A stretch of DNA of 64,000 nt, from positions 3,691,901 to 3,755,900 of the forward strand of contig NW_004955416.1 of assembly GCF_000276665.1 (NCBI RefSeq), read 5' to 3'. Below the pieces are notes generated by a model. That model had not been told where the DNA came from. It saw nothing but the letters and a program-made list of their open reading frames with translations, and did no database searches. A program made the position numbers and the translations under genes. Source of the DNA: Chinchilla lanigera. Its lineage: Eukaryota > Chordata > Mammalia > Rodentia > Chinchillidae. Below, piece after piece: positions 12,098 through 21,870 of this stretch (within the stretch, counting starts at the first letter, position 1; the number at the start of each line of letters is the position of its first letter).

Positions 12098-12117
12098 ATC
12101 AAAACTGAAAAAAAAAA
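12098..12117 (+). mobile_element. 20-nt retroinsertion scar with poly-A
   Basis: The insert ATCAAAACTG plus about ten A residues lies between two identical 17-bp direct repeats, AAAATGAATAGCAGGGA, at 12081-12097 and 12118-12134. The duplication plus A-tail is diagnostic of target-primed reverse transcription, here copying only about ten non-A bases of template. The source RNA cannot be identified from ten bases. Confidence 0.7.
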
Positions 12118-12429
12118 AAAATGAATAGCAGGGATCTTATCTGTGACCCCACCCTCCCCACGAGGTACTCCTCATTTCGTGAGGTTCTCTAAAGTTTTCT
12201 TTGAGGCCTGAGGATTAATTTAAACTTGTCCTATTGCTTTGTACAGCTTGAATAGGCCATGTCCAGAGGTTGTGAAAATAAACATTTGTTAGGATATTAC
12301 CTAACATTTGTCCTAATCAATTTGACCACACAAACCTAAAGTCAAATCGCAAATTTAAAAATAAGCAAAATACTAGTTAATTATCAAGAAAAGATTGACT
12401 ATATCAGGTATTTAACTGGTGTAGTAGAA

Positions 12430-12655
12430 AGAGATTCATTGCCAGAATTGGGTTAACATAGGAATGAACCCTAACTCTCCTGCTCAACCTATCTCAAGCC
12501 ATTCTTGCAAGTTTCTCAAGTTTCTCAGCCAAAATCCCTTTATCTGCGTAATGAGAATGGTGATGCCAAACTGACGCTGTTATTTGAAGATTAAATGAGC
12601 TGCTATATGGGAAGCTCTGTGGTCATAATAAATGTTCAACAATTAAGAAAAGGAT
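12430..12655 (-). mobile_element. MIR SINE, antisense
   Basis: The plus strand reads as the MIR complement: TTTCTCAGCCAAAATCCCTT, TATCTGCGTAATGAGAATGG, TGATGCC, GAAGATTAAATGAGCTGCTA, and GGTCATAATAAATGTTCAAC. About 220 bp, well diverged. Confidence 0.65.
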
Positions 12656-12659
12656 AGGC

Positions 12660-12845
12660 TTTGGTGTCAAGGAAACCTAGGCTTTTATTCCAGGCCTACC
12701 TTTAAAAAAAAATCTGTGGCTTTAGGGAACTCCTTACATATCCTACATCTCAATGTCATTATGTACAAAATGGACATAATAATAGCACCTACTCCCATCA
12801 GTGGCTGTAATGAATGATACATGTAGAGCACTCCATATATTCCAT
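12660..12845 (-). mobile_element. Second MIR SINE, antisense
   Basis: A second MIR complement starts just after the first: a GGCTTTTATTCCAGGCCTAC start, TCTCAATGTCATTATGTACA, AAATGGACATAATAATAGCA, CCTACTCCCATCAGTGGCTG, then TGATACATGTAGAGCACTC. It lies in tandem with the copy at 12430-12655, with no obvious shared target duplication. Confidence 0.65.
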
Positions 12846-12944
12846 GCGTTGGCACTCGGGAGTCATTAAGTGGCATCTATTTCTTACTTTCCTCCCCAGT
12901 TTGCTTTCAGAAGGCTCAGGAAGAAATTTATTTGGTTTATAGAG

Positions 12945-13060
12945 AAGGAGAAGTTCTCCATTCTGCTGTCACAGATACAGACACTGAGGGAGAAGAGATT
13001 AGATGATTTGCTTAGGATACATAGCTGGTTAGTGACAGAGCTGGGTCTCTGAGTATCGCC
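12945..13060 (+). mobile_element. MIR SINE fragment, sense
   Basis: The core reads CAGACACTGAGGGAGAAGAG, TTAGATGATTTGCTTAGGAT and ACATAGCTGGTTAGTGACAG, then AGCTGGGTCTCTGAG, matching the 3' half of MIR in sense orientation. It is the third MIR in about 650 bp and is opposite in strand to the two before it. Confidence 0.6.
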
Positions 13061-15010
13061 TTCCCTGGATGGTAATACTCTGATGTCCCTCAACAATGAT
13101 GAATGTGATAAACCCAAATCGTGGAGAAATCCATTCTTTAATTACCCTACTGACTAGAGAATGTCTTGATGGTTGGTTAGAATGAAAGCAACCAGATCAC
13201 TTGCATATTGTAAAATACTACTATCAAAACAGCTCAGTACAAGTCTGTAAATCTTCACTGCAGAATAAAAGCCAAAACAACCTAAATCTGGTTAAGAATC
13301 AGAAAAGGGTATTACTTTTCCTCCAAATATATATGAACATGGACTCTCTGGAACACCATACTATTTAAGGCGGAGTGGGGGGGTGTTTTCCAGCTGTGTC
13401 TGAACAGAAAGCAAAACCCTCCTTGGTTACCAGCAACTGGAAAACAAATCCCCAGGGAGTACAGTGAGCCCTCGCGGGGTGATCAGTGACAGATGTACAG
13501 TTGGGAGCTACTTTCTGTGCTCTGAGCTGGAGACAAGTCCGCAGAGAGGGATTGGGGGGCTCTGCATGAAACTTGAAAAGCGAGCTATGCATATTCTAGA
13601 GTCCCTTTGGACTTTTCTGTCACTAACCGAAGATTTCATCCTAAGTGGCTTCTGGCCAGAGTAGAGAGCGGCAGAAGGCTGCACGGCTGATTTTTCTTAA
13701 ATGAAAAAAAGAGAAGTTTATGCTTTTCCAATTGCACGGTCCAGATGGGGTTTTCCATCCTGCATGCTCTTTTGGTTGCAGCCACATCTTGCCTATGGTT
13801 TTTGTGGTAGGACACACTCGCCAGTCAGCAATTTCACCACTACTTGGGTCCAAATGAGCTATGGAGAAAGAAATTAGGGTGACTGGAGAGGCCACAGCTG
13901 GGAGAGATCAGCCACACTCAATAGGCCTTGTCCCACATACATAAACAGAGCAGACAGAGGAAAGCAGAGTGGAGAAACAAAATACTGAGGTTTCAAGGGC
14001 AGTTCTGGGGGCCTGCGAAGCATGCCTAACCACATAAAATGTGCCTCCAGGTTCTAACCCAATTGCTGAAAATCCCTGAGTGTCTCTAAAAGGTTGCTAT
14101 TAAATTTCTCACCCAAAACATTCAAATGCTTTCTGATACCACAAAACATTTTTTCATGCACTTAAACTGTTCCTTAAATACCTAACTGAAAGGAGAGGAT
14201 CATTTATTAAGTTTATTCTCATGTAGGAAAGTATCTCCTTTAATAATGGACTATGTTCTGTGGGTTTTGAGTTCTTGCAGTGGTTATAAATCTCTATCTT
14301 TACTGTAGCTTCTACTTGAGAATTTCTAGGATTCAAAATTCACAAGGACCATGATTGCACCCTGTTTATTAAAAGAAACATTAGAGAATGTAACATGTCT
14401 TTCATAGCATATTGCATTTGCACCTGAACTGTAAAAGGAAACTAATGCCTTTAGCGATGGATTATGGCTTTTTAAGTACCACTTTCCTTGCATAATACTG
14501 CAATAAAAAAAGAAAGCATCCAAAGGAGATATCAGTATTTTTTTTCTGAAGAGTAGAGAATTTTTTTTTAACTCTGTAGTTGTGGTTTATGTTCATCCAC
14601 CTGCTGTGAAACACCAAGTTGTTCTTTTCTGTCCTGCCAAAGCCAAGCGTCATATTTCCGTTCCTCTTTTTCTTTCCTTTCTGTCATGAGGTATGCATGT
14701 CAGCTTAGCCTTCACCTAGAATGAACAAAATTGGAAATAAAAAGCTTCCCCATGATTCTACCAACTCAAGATGCTTTTATGATGTGTAACCTAATGGGGG
14801 CCTCACCAAAAAGGAATGCTGAATCTTAACTCTGGCCCACGTCAACAGTAAAGGCAAAGGTAAGTAAGCTGTGAGGAGTGCTCACTGTGACTGTTTCAAA
14901 ACATAACTTTTGAAAATATTAGTCATAGCCTCTCAAAGTGAAGCCAGTTTGACAGCCTTCTTTTGTTTTTGTTTTTGTTTTTGTTTTTCATTTGTACATA
15001 TTTACCATCT
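13061..15010. other. Unassigned DNA with a GC-richer 0.5-kb block
   Basis: No gene or family was recognised. From about 13370 to 13900 the composition is less AT-rich, keeps CpGs (CCCTCGCGGGGTGATC, ACTCGCCAGTCAGC) and contains short open frames in several registers on both strands. That fits a conserved non-coding element better than a gene. The rest is AT-rich, with a TTTTTG repeat at about 14960-14990. Confidence 0.35.
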
Positions 15011-15068
15011 ATAATGATCACCTTCATCTTAGGGAACTTGTACCTGTACTTAATATATCTTGATTCTT
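15011..15068. repeat. Dispersed repeat, copy A of a 58-bp match
   Basis: This segment aligns without gaps to 59761-59818 in the same orientation, with about 49 of 58 bases identical. Both contain TTGTACCTG and then TAATATATCTTGATTCTT. Here it is followed by an A-rich run; in the other copy by a pyrimidine-rich tract. It is probably part of a rodent LINE or LTR that I cannot name. Confidence 0.6.
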
Positions 15069-15290
15069 AAAAAAAAAAACAGACTTCATTTTTAATATTT
15101 TTTTTCAATGCTCCTAAAAAAAAAAGCAAGAAAAAATAAAAAAAGAAGAGAGGAGGAGAAGGAAGAGATAAGAAAGAGGAAACAAAAAGCAAGCTACTGT
15201 CTTATGCCTCCAGTTGGGACAAAAAGAAGATATACTGGGGGACTTAAGTTGTTCCTACCACAGGAACCCATAATTTAAATCATACCTTTT

Positions 15291-15445
15291 AGCCACACAC
15301 CTGCAATCCCAGCACTCGAGAGGCTGAGGCAGGAGGATTGTTTCAAGTTTGAGACCAGCATGGGCTACAAAGTGAGCTCAAGGCCAGTCTGAACTTCATA
15401 GCAAGACCTTGTCTCAAAAAGACTAAATCAATCAATTAATCAATC
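15291..15445 (+). mobile_element. B1-like SINE (7SL-derived)
   Basis: The body has the B1/7SL landmarks: CTGCAATCCCAGCACTCGAG, AGGCTGAGGCAGGAGGATTG, GCATGGGCTACAAAGTGAGC and AAGACCTTGTCTCAAAAAG. It is followed by an A-rich tail interrupted by AATC repeats. A 13-bp flanking repeat with one mismatch occurs at 15278-15290 (AATCATACCTTTT) and 15446-15458 (AATCATACATTTT). Confidence 0.85.
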
Positions 15446-15458
15446 AATCATACATTTT

Positions 15459-16396
15459 CAAGCTGAAAGAAATCCATCTGGCCTGTGTTTTTAATAAAAA
15501 AAAAAAATGTATTTTTCAGATGAGATCTAGATATCTTCACTGAGTTATTTGAGGGAATAGTTTATAAGTAGAAAAGATTCCACCTCTTTTTAATTGAAAA
15601 AAAGACAATTTATATATCCTAAGAAAATTTGAAAGTGCTATTTCAAGGCCCTTTATTCACCCACCATCTTCTTGCAAATTCCTTCTGGTTGCCAAGAACA
15701 AGCTCTAAGAATTTAGATGAATAATCAGAGTCCACAAAATTAAAACATTTGAGTTGAGTGGGCCCAGCAGCACCTGTTCTGGGGAGCTGCATACCCTGTT
15801 TAGTGGGAATTGCTAGAGCCTTTGGAAAAAGAGCAAGGTCACTGAGCACGCAGGACTGCTTCAACTAAAGCGATGCCATTATTATCTATTTTAAACTGGG
15901 AAGATCCAGAAATCACATGGCCCCAGATGTAGTAAACAAGGTGGATAAGGAAGTGCTAATGTGTTTCCATGCCTGCCTTCCCCTTAGGCGGCACCCGGCG
16001 GCAGCATTCACCGTGTTTTCGATCACATTTCTTAAAAACACGGAAGAGGACTTCTGGGATTGCTTCCGAAAGCGGCAGGAATGGTGGCATAAGTGTGTTC
16101 GAAGTAAGCGGGAGCATTTCGAAGTGGATTAATGGCAACTTGCCTTTAACTGTAATAACACTTTTTAAATCAAACCATTCACCATATATTCTGATCACCC
16201 CTTTTATTTATCTACCAACTCTTGTCCCACACTGACTGAAGATCCGTAAAGGATTAATTCGTCAGCACTGACCTGCCAAGAGGAAACATCCTTCTGGACA
16301 CTGTGTTGGGCTGTAAGATATAGCCTGCACCAAACTTTTAAGAGTTCGCTTAAAAATCATGGATAACAAACAATTTAAACATCATTGCCAAAGTCA
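15459..16396. other. Unassigned DNA with a CpG-retaining patch
   Basis: About 15960-16260 is open in two plus-strand frames (71 and 88 codons) and one minus-strand frame (80 codons), and retains many CpGs (AGGCGGCACCCGGCGGCAG, TTCCGAAAGCGGCAGG). Eight bases, TTCGAAGT, occur twice within 30 bp near 16100-16126. No protein domain is visible; a conserved regulatory element is the better guess. Confidence 0.35.
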
Positions 16397-16502
16397 GGGG
16401 CTGGGGATTTAGCTCAGCGGCACAGCGCCTGCCTGGCAAGCACAACATCATGAGTTTGATCCCCGGTACAGGAAAAAAAAAACAAAAATAAATAATAAGT
16501 AA
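16397..16502 (+). mobile_element. ID-like SINE (tRNA-derived)
   Basis: The copy starts GGGGCTGGGGATTTAGCTCA, whose TAGCTCAGCGG is a Pol III A box. The B-box region is GAGTTTGATCCCCGG, followed by TACAGG and an A-rich tail. It closely matches the copies at 37320 and 51001. A short CAAAGT match on both sides may be the target duplication. Confidence 0.85.
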
Positions 16503-16524
16503 ACAAAGTTACGCTTTTCTTTTT

Positions 16525-16650
16525 CAAAGAAAAGGAAACTGAGATGCAGAAAAGTCAGATAGCTGGACAACATTACATGGCATCGTAGTCGAAGAAGTAG
16601 AAGTGGTTAATCCTGGTTTCCTGACCCTTCTCGCGTTTTAAACTACATAC
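16525..16650 (+). mobile_element. MIR SINE fragment, sense
   Basis: The order AAAAGGAAACTGAGATGCAG, AAAAGTCAGATAGCTGG, then GGTTAATCCTGGTTTCCTGA matches the MIR 3' half. It lies just downstream of the ID copy. Confidence 0.5.
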
Positions 16651-16679
16651 CTAAAATTGTGGCAAAAGTGTAGTCTTTG

Positions 16680-16800
16680 AGACAGATTACATCTGAGGGT
16701 CAGTCCTGACTCTTCTGTGTCCAGAACCTTGGGCCAGCTATTCAGTCTATCTGACAATCAGTTTTCTGGTATGAAAAAGTAAAAATACAGTAAATGTTTA
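16680..16800 (-). mobile_element. MIR SINE fragment, antisense
   Basis: The plus strand reads as MIR complement: AGTCCTGACTCTTCTGTG, AGAACCTTGGGCCAGCTATT, CAGTCTATCTGACAATCAG, then TTTTCTGGTATGAAAAAGTA. Confidence 0.6.
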
Positions 16801-17224
16801 ATATGAACACTTTCATTAAATACGAATTCCTTCCAAGCTGCCTTAGAATATCAAGTACTCTTCCACTGGGTCAGGTCATTAGGCAAAGCTGCTACAAGCA
16901 GCCCGCAATTACTTCTATCCTGTGAATAAACAAAAAAATAATAATTGCAAACTGTAGTCTGTCATTTTTCCATTCACTGTATTCTACCCCTGAACACCCT
17001 TATTTTATTATCTTGCCTGACAATTGGCTAGCTTTAACATTTTGGTATATTGCAGATGAATCATTTTTGCATTGTAATAAAGTAACTAAATGAATGTATG
17101 TAACACTTACAGTTTATGACAATAATTAACAGTACAACTTTGAGGGTGTAATATATATCAAGCAAACTTTACAGCTGACTTCATGCACATTGTCTAGCAA
17201 ATGTCAGTCATCATACATTTCAGG

Positions 17225-17390
17225 CACTGATCCTAGGCTCATTTTACTAATGAGAATACTGAAACTTATTTAGGGTAAATAATTTTCCCATGATTATGTA
17301 ATTACAATATGAATTAATATTAGCCCCAACTTCAATCTGAATGACTCAGGAACTAGTGTTTTCTAGAATTACTCTACTCCCTTCTACACT
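17225..17390 (+). mobile_element. MIR SINE fragment, sense
   Basis: MIR-like order: AGGCACTGATCCTAGG, CATTTTACTAATGAGAATAC, TGAAACTTATTTAGGGTAAA, then AATTTTCCCATGATTATG. It is well diverged. Confidence 0.5.
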
Positions 17391-17559
17391 GATGGAGATT
17401 AAAAAGACCATATTTACACAAATATACATGACTTGCCAACTACCTGCTGTAATCTAGGCTGAGGCAGTGCTCCAAATACTGGCAGTAGATTAGTAGAAAT
17501 AACCAACCTCTGCCTTTAAAGTTCACCAGCATAGCCCATCACAATCTTGTCATTCTCAG

Positions 17560-17690
17560 TCTCTTTTGAAGCCAGACAGATCTAGATTCATATTCTGGCC
17601 CAGCACTGCATGTCTACATTGTGTAGAATAAAGGTCTTTACTTTCATGTGATTTGGTTTCCAAATATGTTTAGTCTGCAGCATTATAAAA
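17560..17690 (-). mobile_element. Possible MIR fragment, antisense
   Basis: GAAGCCAGACAGATCTAGAT, TCATATTCTGGCCCAGCACT and TGGTTTCCAAATATG resemble the 5' part of the MIR complement. The match is weak. Confidence 0.4.
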
Positions 17691-19567
17691 ATGAATGAAG
17701 GTATCTTTAAGAGACTAAGTCTAATATGAGCTTTAAAAAGCATACTTTCAAGTTACTACTTCCCAATTGACTACAATTACTCTATACACATTAAATAACT
17801 AGAATGCTCTGGATTCAAGATTGCTATTCTGCTACTCAACGCCTGTCAAAAATGAAGCTACTGCCTTAGCTAAACTTCTTTTGTTCTGAGTATTTGTCAT
17901 GGATAAAATGTGCTAAACATTTACACAAAATTTAAATATATATATATATATTACTAGAGAGAGAGAATATTGTACACATATATATTATCCATATGTGTTT
18001 GTGAACATACTTATATAAATGAAATAATTCGCTTACTTCTGCTCAAATAGGTTGCTAAAATATGCAATCTTTACTTCTGTAAAAACATAACAAATTTATT
18101 ACTTATCTTAAAAGAAATGTGATTGTAAGAAAGGGTTAATCAGAAAATGGATAGAGGAAGTAAAATTCAGAATTAAAATCTATTCTGAAAATCCTGTGAT
18201 TGCCCATCAGTGAAGTCATTTTGGAAAAATAGCCTGTGGGTGAAATTGTAAACACCATATGTTTTTGAATATTGAAGTGTTGTCTAAGAAAATTGCTGGA
18301 AAAACTCTAATCCCAAGATTATTTCAAATTAGTACATAAACCCATAATATTAGTAACTCTTTTCCTTTAACACCTTTCTGAATCTGCAAATAGTTATTTA
18401 TATGACTAAAATTTACAAGAATTTTTTTGTCTTTATTAAATTTTACTAATATCATGCCTACTGGGAAGTATCTTGTTGGGGGAAAAAAGCTTCTTTTTCA
18501 TGCACAGATGTGGTTTGCTTTTTGTTTTTGTTTTTGTTTTTAGTGCTTCTATCATCAACTTGTTCTGACCTTTCTGTGTCTGAGACTTCTCACATCATCC
18601 CAGGCAGAATGGTGCTATTTATCCTCTAAATTCATTTTCTAAATGTTCTAAATAGGATGATGATAGCATCAAATAAAAGCTACTAAACATTCATAAATGC
18701 TATTTTACATTTTTGGTTTTCTTGATGACTCTTAAAAGGCAATGTATTAATCATAAATAAACACAAGTTTCAGGATCATTTTGTAGAGCTAATATTAAAT
18801 TCCATTTAAAAATTCAGTTTTGGGTAATGTTGGTCTAAAGGTAGATGACCAGCATGACCTATACTGCTGTTTGACTGGATAGACATAATATTTATAATAA
18901 CTTGCAAGTAGCAAGTACTACATTCTAAGGACGCACCAAAAGAAATAATGTGGAAACAAAATGCATTTTCACATAGGGTTAGTGTATGTGTCAGTCAACC
19001 ATCACATAGCTTTGGAGTTTTATAAATCTTTATGCATCAGTTTGAACAAGTATAGCAGTCTTCATGTTTTCAACTGTTATGGAACAATTTCATCCATATA
19101 CAACATAAGGAGGGTATAAAATATTTAACAAGAACGGTTTTTCATTAGTTTTTACAAACTAACATGTGAACGCCTTTTAATTAGACAAATGGAACACTGA
19201 AAGTATACAGCAAGCCCTGCAACCACTCTGGGCTACAGTAACTTTATCTGTAAAGTTGCTGTCATGGATGGGATGGTTGAAAGTGCCCTCTTAACACTAA
19301 AGCTCTACAGGCTCTTAATTTGTTTATTTTCACACACTAAACTTTCTTGAGAATTGGAAAGGTTTTAAATAGTGTACTATGTTCTGGAAATTTTTGAAAA
19401 TGTTTTCTTTCAAACTATTTTCAGTTTTTCCTCTCATATTTATCAACTTTATTTCCCTAATCAGTTAATAAAGAAGCCATTTTATCCTACTACTTCATTT
19501 TTGTATAATTATATATCTTGCCTGTTTTATTCTATTTCTACTAATATCTTTCCACTCCAGTACAAAG
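17691..19567. other. AT-rich DNA with short simple repeats
   Basis: Contains an AT dinucleotide run at about 17936-17952 with an adjoining GA run, and a TTTTTG repeat at about 18518-18541. No gene or interspersed repeat was recognised in the remainder. Confidence 0.45.
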
Positions 19568-19906
19568 TGTAATGGTTAATCTTGATTGTTAACCTGATTT
19601 GCTTGAGAAAGACCCAGACTAGTAAAGCACACTTCCAGGTGCGAGGGAGAAGGGACTGTGAAAGTGTGGCTTTGGGGACTATGTCTGGTCCTTGGCACCT
19701 TGCTCTCAAGCTCTCCCCTGCTCTCTGCTTCCTAGATGCCGTGAGTTGACTAGCGCTCCTCAGCCAGCTCCTTCTGTTATGATGCTTCTCTTTTGGAACC
19801 ATGGACTAAGACTTTTGAAACCACAAGCCAAAATAAACCTCTCTTTCTCCTCAAGTTTCAAAGGTCAGATACTCTGTTTTGGCAAGGGAAAGCTGACCAA
19901 TACAAG
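19568..19906 (+). mobile_element. MaLR-like LTR
   Basis: The start TGTAATGGTTAATCTTGATT and the end AAGCTGACCAATACAAG frame a sequence with the conserved 3' block of this LTR family: ATGGACTAAGACTTTTGAAA, CCACAAGCCAAAATAAACCT and CTCTTTCTCC. The family belongs, as I recall it, to the ERVL/MaLR group. It is about 340 bp, solitary, and shows no internal gag or pol. The 3' half resembles the LTR at 38234-38687. Confidence 0.65.
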
Positions 19907-19919
19907 AAGTCAACTCTTT

Positions 19920-19995
19920 TCATTTCTTGTTTCTGGTGTTCAAACCCAGAGTCTTGCATGCTAGACCAGCACTGAGCAACAGCTCCAGCCCCTGA
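19920..19995 (-). mobile_element. ID-like SINE, degraded
   Basis: The plus strand carries the complement of an ID element: TCTGGTGTTCAAACCCAGAG (B-box side), TCTTGCATGCTAGACCAGCA, then GAGCAACAGCTCCAGCCCC (start of the element). It sits directly after the MaLR-like LTR. Confidence 0.7.
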
Positions 19996-20109
19996 AAGTA
20001 AATTATTTGAGGAGTCATGTCTATTTATTTTTTTTGCATTTTTCATTGTATTTAACAAAGTACTTTCTTCACACAATGCATTCATTAGATGTTTTTAATA
20101 AGTTAATGT

Positions 20110-20872
20110 TGCCTTAGGATATCAACTTAGTGTGAGAACAGGTGTCTGCCTCTTGCAAACACCGTTATATCCGAGGCTAGGAACATGACATAACTTGAAA
20201 TCTGGAGTAGAGAATCCCTCAACTCTTGCTTTCATTTGATTGCATTAAGCCAGGGAAGGTGGCTCTTTTAGAGATGAGTGCCCAAATTTCAACCCAAAAC
20301 CCACTTATTTATCACAAAGTGCCAACACTGCAATTAAACCCGAATGCTGAGATTTTAGTTCAGACAAAACAACTCATACATTAACATCTTTTGTCTTAAA
20401 AGAAAAACATAAGAACCCGCAAAGCATGGGTTCTCCACCGCCGTAATTCAAGCCATTTCAGAAATCATCTGCTCTTGCTTTCTATCATCTTGGCTGTGAG
20501 AGTTGGTTCAGCCTTCTCATTTTGCTCCAGTTGCTTTTGGCCACTGTTCTCAGGCTGTTTACCTTGGTTATTGACCTTGGAAATGCCTAAAATTTGCCTC
20601 TGCTAATTGCCTCCACCTTCTTTGGCTCCAAAGTCCAAATAATTGCACAGAACCGGCCTCTGAGATACCACCTGCCCCATCTCATGCAATGGAGATCTTA
20701 CTTGATTTCTTTGGACAACATCCATTTCATCAGGTTCATCCAAAATTCAGGTTTATTTGTGATGAGCACTTCAAACCCAAACTGCAATAACATCTAAAAG
20801 TTTCTAACTAAGAAGGTGGAAATTCATTTTTTTGTAATAACAAGTGCCCATGTTGAAAATATAGAAGTAAAA
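20110..20872. other. Unassigned intergenic DNA
   Basis: No gene or repeat was recognised. A 67-codon open frame at 20594-20797 has no recognisable features. Confidence 0.4.
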
Positions 20873-20887
20873 GAAAAGATACATTTT

Positions 20888-21094
20888 TTCTTTCTTTTTT
20901 TGATACTAAGGGTTGAAACCAGGGCTCACACATATTAGGTAAGCAGACTAAGCCACATGCATTTCCAACTCTTTTTATATGATATTTTACAACATGGTCT
21001 CAATAAATTGTCCATACTGGCCTCAAGCTCACAATCCTCCTGCCTCAGTCTTCTGCACAGCTGGGACTGCAGAAATTTCCCAGCACACCTGACT
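20888..21094 (-). mobile_element. B1-dID dimeric SINE
   Basis: From the left the plus strand shows a T-rich tail, an ID complement (TACTAAGGGTTGAAACCAGG, GACTAAGCCACATGCATTTC), a T-rich linker, then a B1 complement (ATGGTCTCAATAAATTGTCC, ACAATCCTCCTGCCTCAGTC, CAGCTGGGACTGCAG). A 15-bp direct repeat with one mismatch flanks it at 20873-20887 and 21095-21109 (GAAAAGATAC, then T-rich). Confidence 0.78.
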
Positions 21095-21109
21095 GAAAAG
21101 ATACTTTTT

Positions 21110-21640
21110 AAATATGACATGTATAAAAAATAATGGAAAAATAATTAAGGGTAAGGAAGAGAAAACACAACTAAATTATGGAGAGCTGGTGTTAAAAAGA
21201 ATGCAAGGCTTTAAATAAACAGAAGTTCTCATAAAAACTCTCACTCGACATAAATCTCCCTTATAAAATACTTCTGATGCATGACCACTCAGACTTGGCC
21301 TTAGTGTTTCCAGGAATAAAGAGTAAAGTAAGCCAATATCTTAGAAATTATATATTTAATGGAACTCTACATTTAGTAATTGTTACATTTGTACTACTTC
21401 AATCTTTTGAAACCACAAAAACCCTTTTCTTTTCTGTGAAATAACTCTTTACATATTGTAAGATGACCTTGTGAGTCCCACTCCACCATCATCTTTGTGT
21501 GTGTGTGTGTGTGTGCACATGTGCACACATGTGTACGCATCTACATGAACAACTAATCATCAAAGACTTGCCATTAAAACTGAGACAAGGACTTTACATC
21601 TATTATTTCCATACCATAACTCATGAAGTTATTATTGACT
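21110..21640. other. Unassigned DNA with a GT microsatellite
   Basis: A GT run lies at about 21497-21515, followed by CA/TG-rich sequence. Nothing else was recognised. Confidence 0.45.
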
Positions 21641-21644
21641 CCAC

Positions 21645-21870
21645 TGTGGGCTCATGTCTAACTTTTCAGAGCATGACTTCTACCACATACTAATAATGTG
21701 GTCATTAAGCCTGGGTTTTAAAATGGAAATGATGATGCATACCTCATGTAGGTGCTGCAAGGCTTAAGTGAATTAAAGTCTGTTGTGAGGATTAAGTGAG
21801 CTAAAGCATGAGAACCAGAGGACACTCAATGAATCGGGACCATTATTACCCATTCAGCATTGACTGCTTT
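21645..21870 (-). mobile_element. MIR SINE, antisense
   Basis: The plus strand follows the MIR complement: AAGCCTGGGTTTTAAAATGG, AAATGATGATGCATACCTCA, GTTGTGAGGATTAAGTGAGC, AAAGCATGAGAACCAG and GACACTCAATGAATCGGGAC. Confidence 0.65.
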
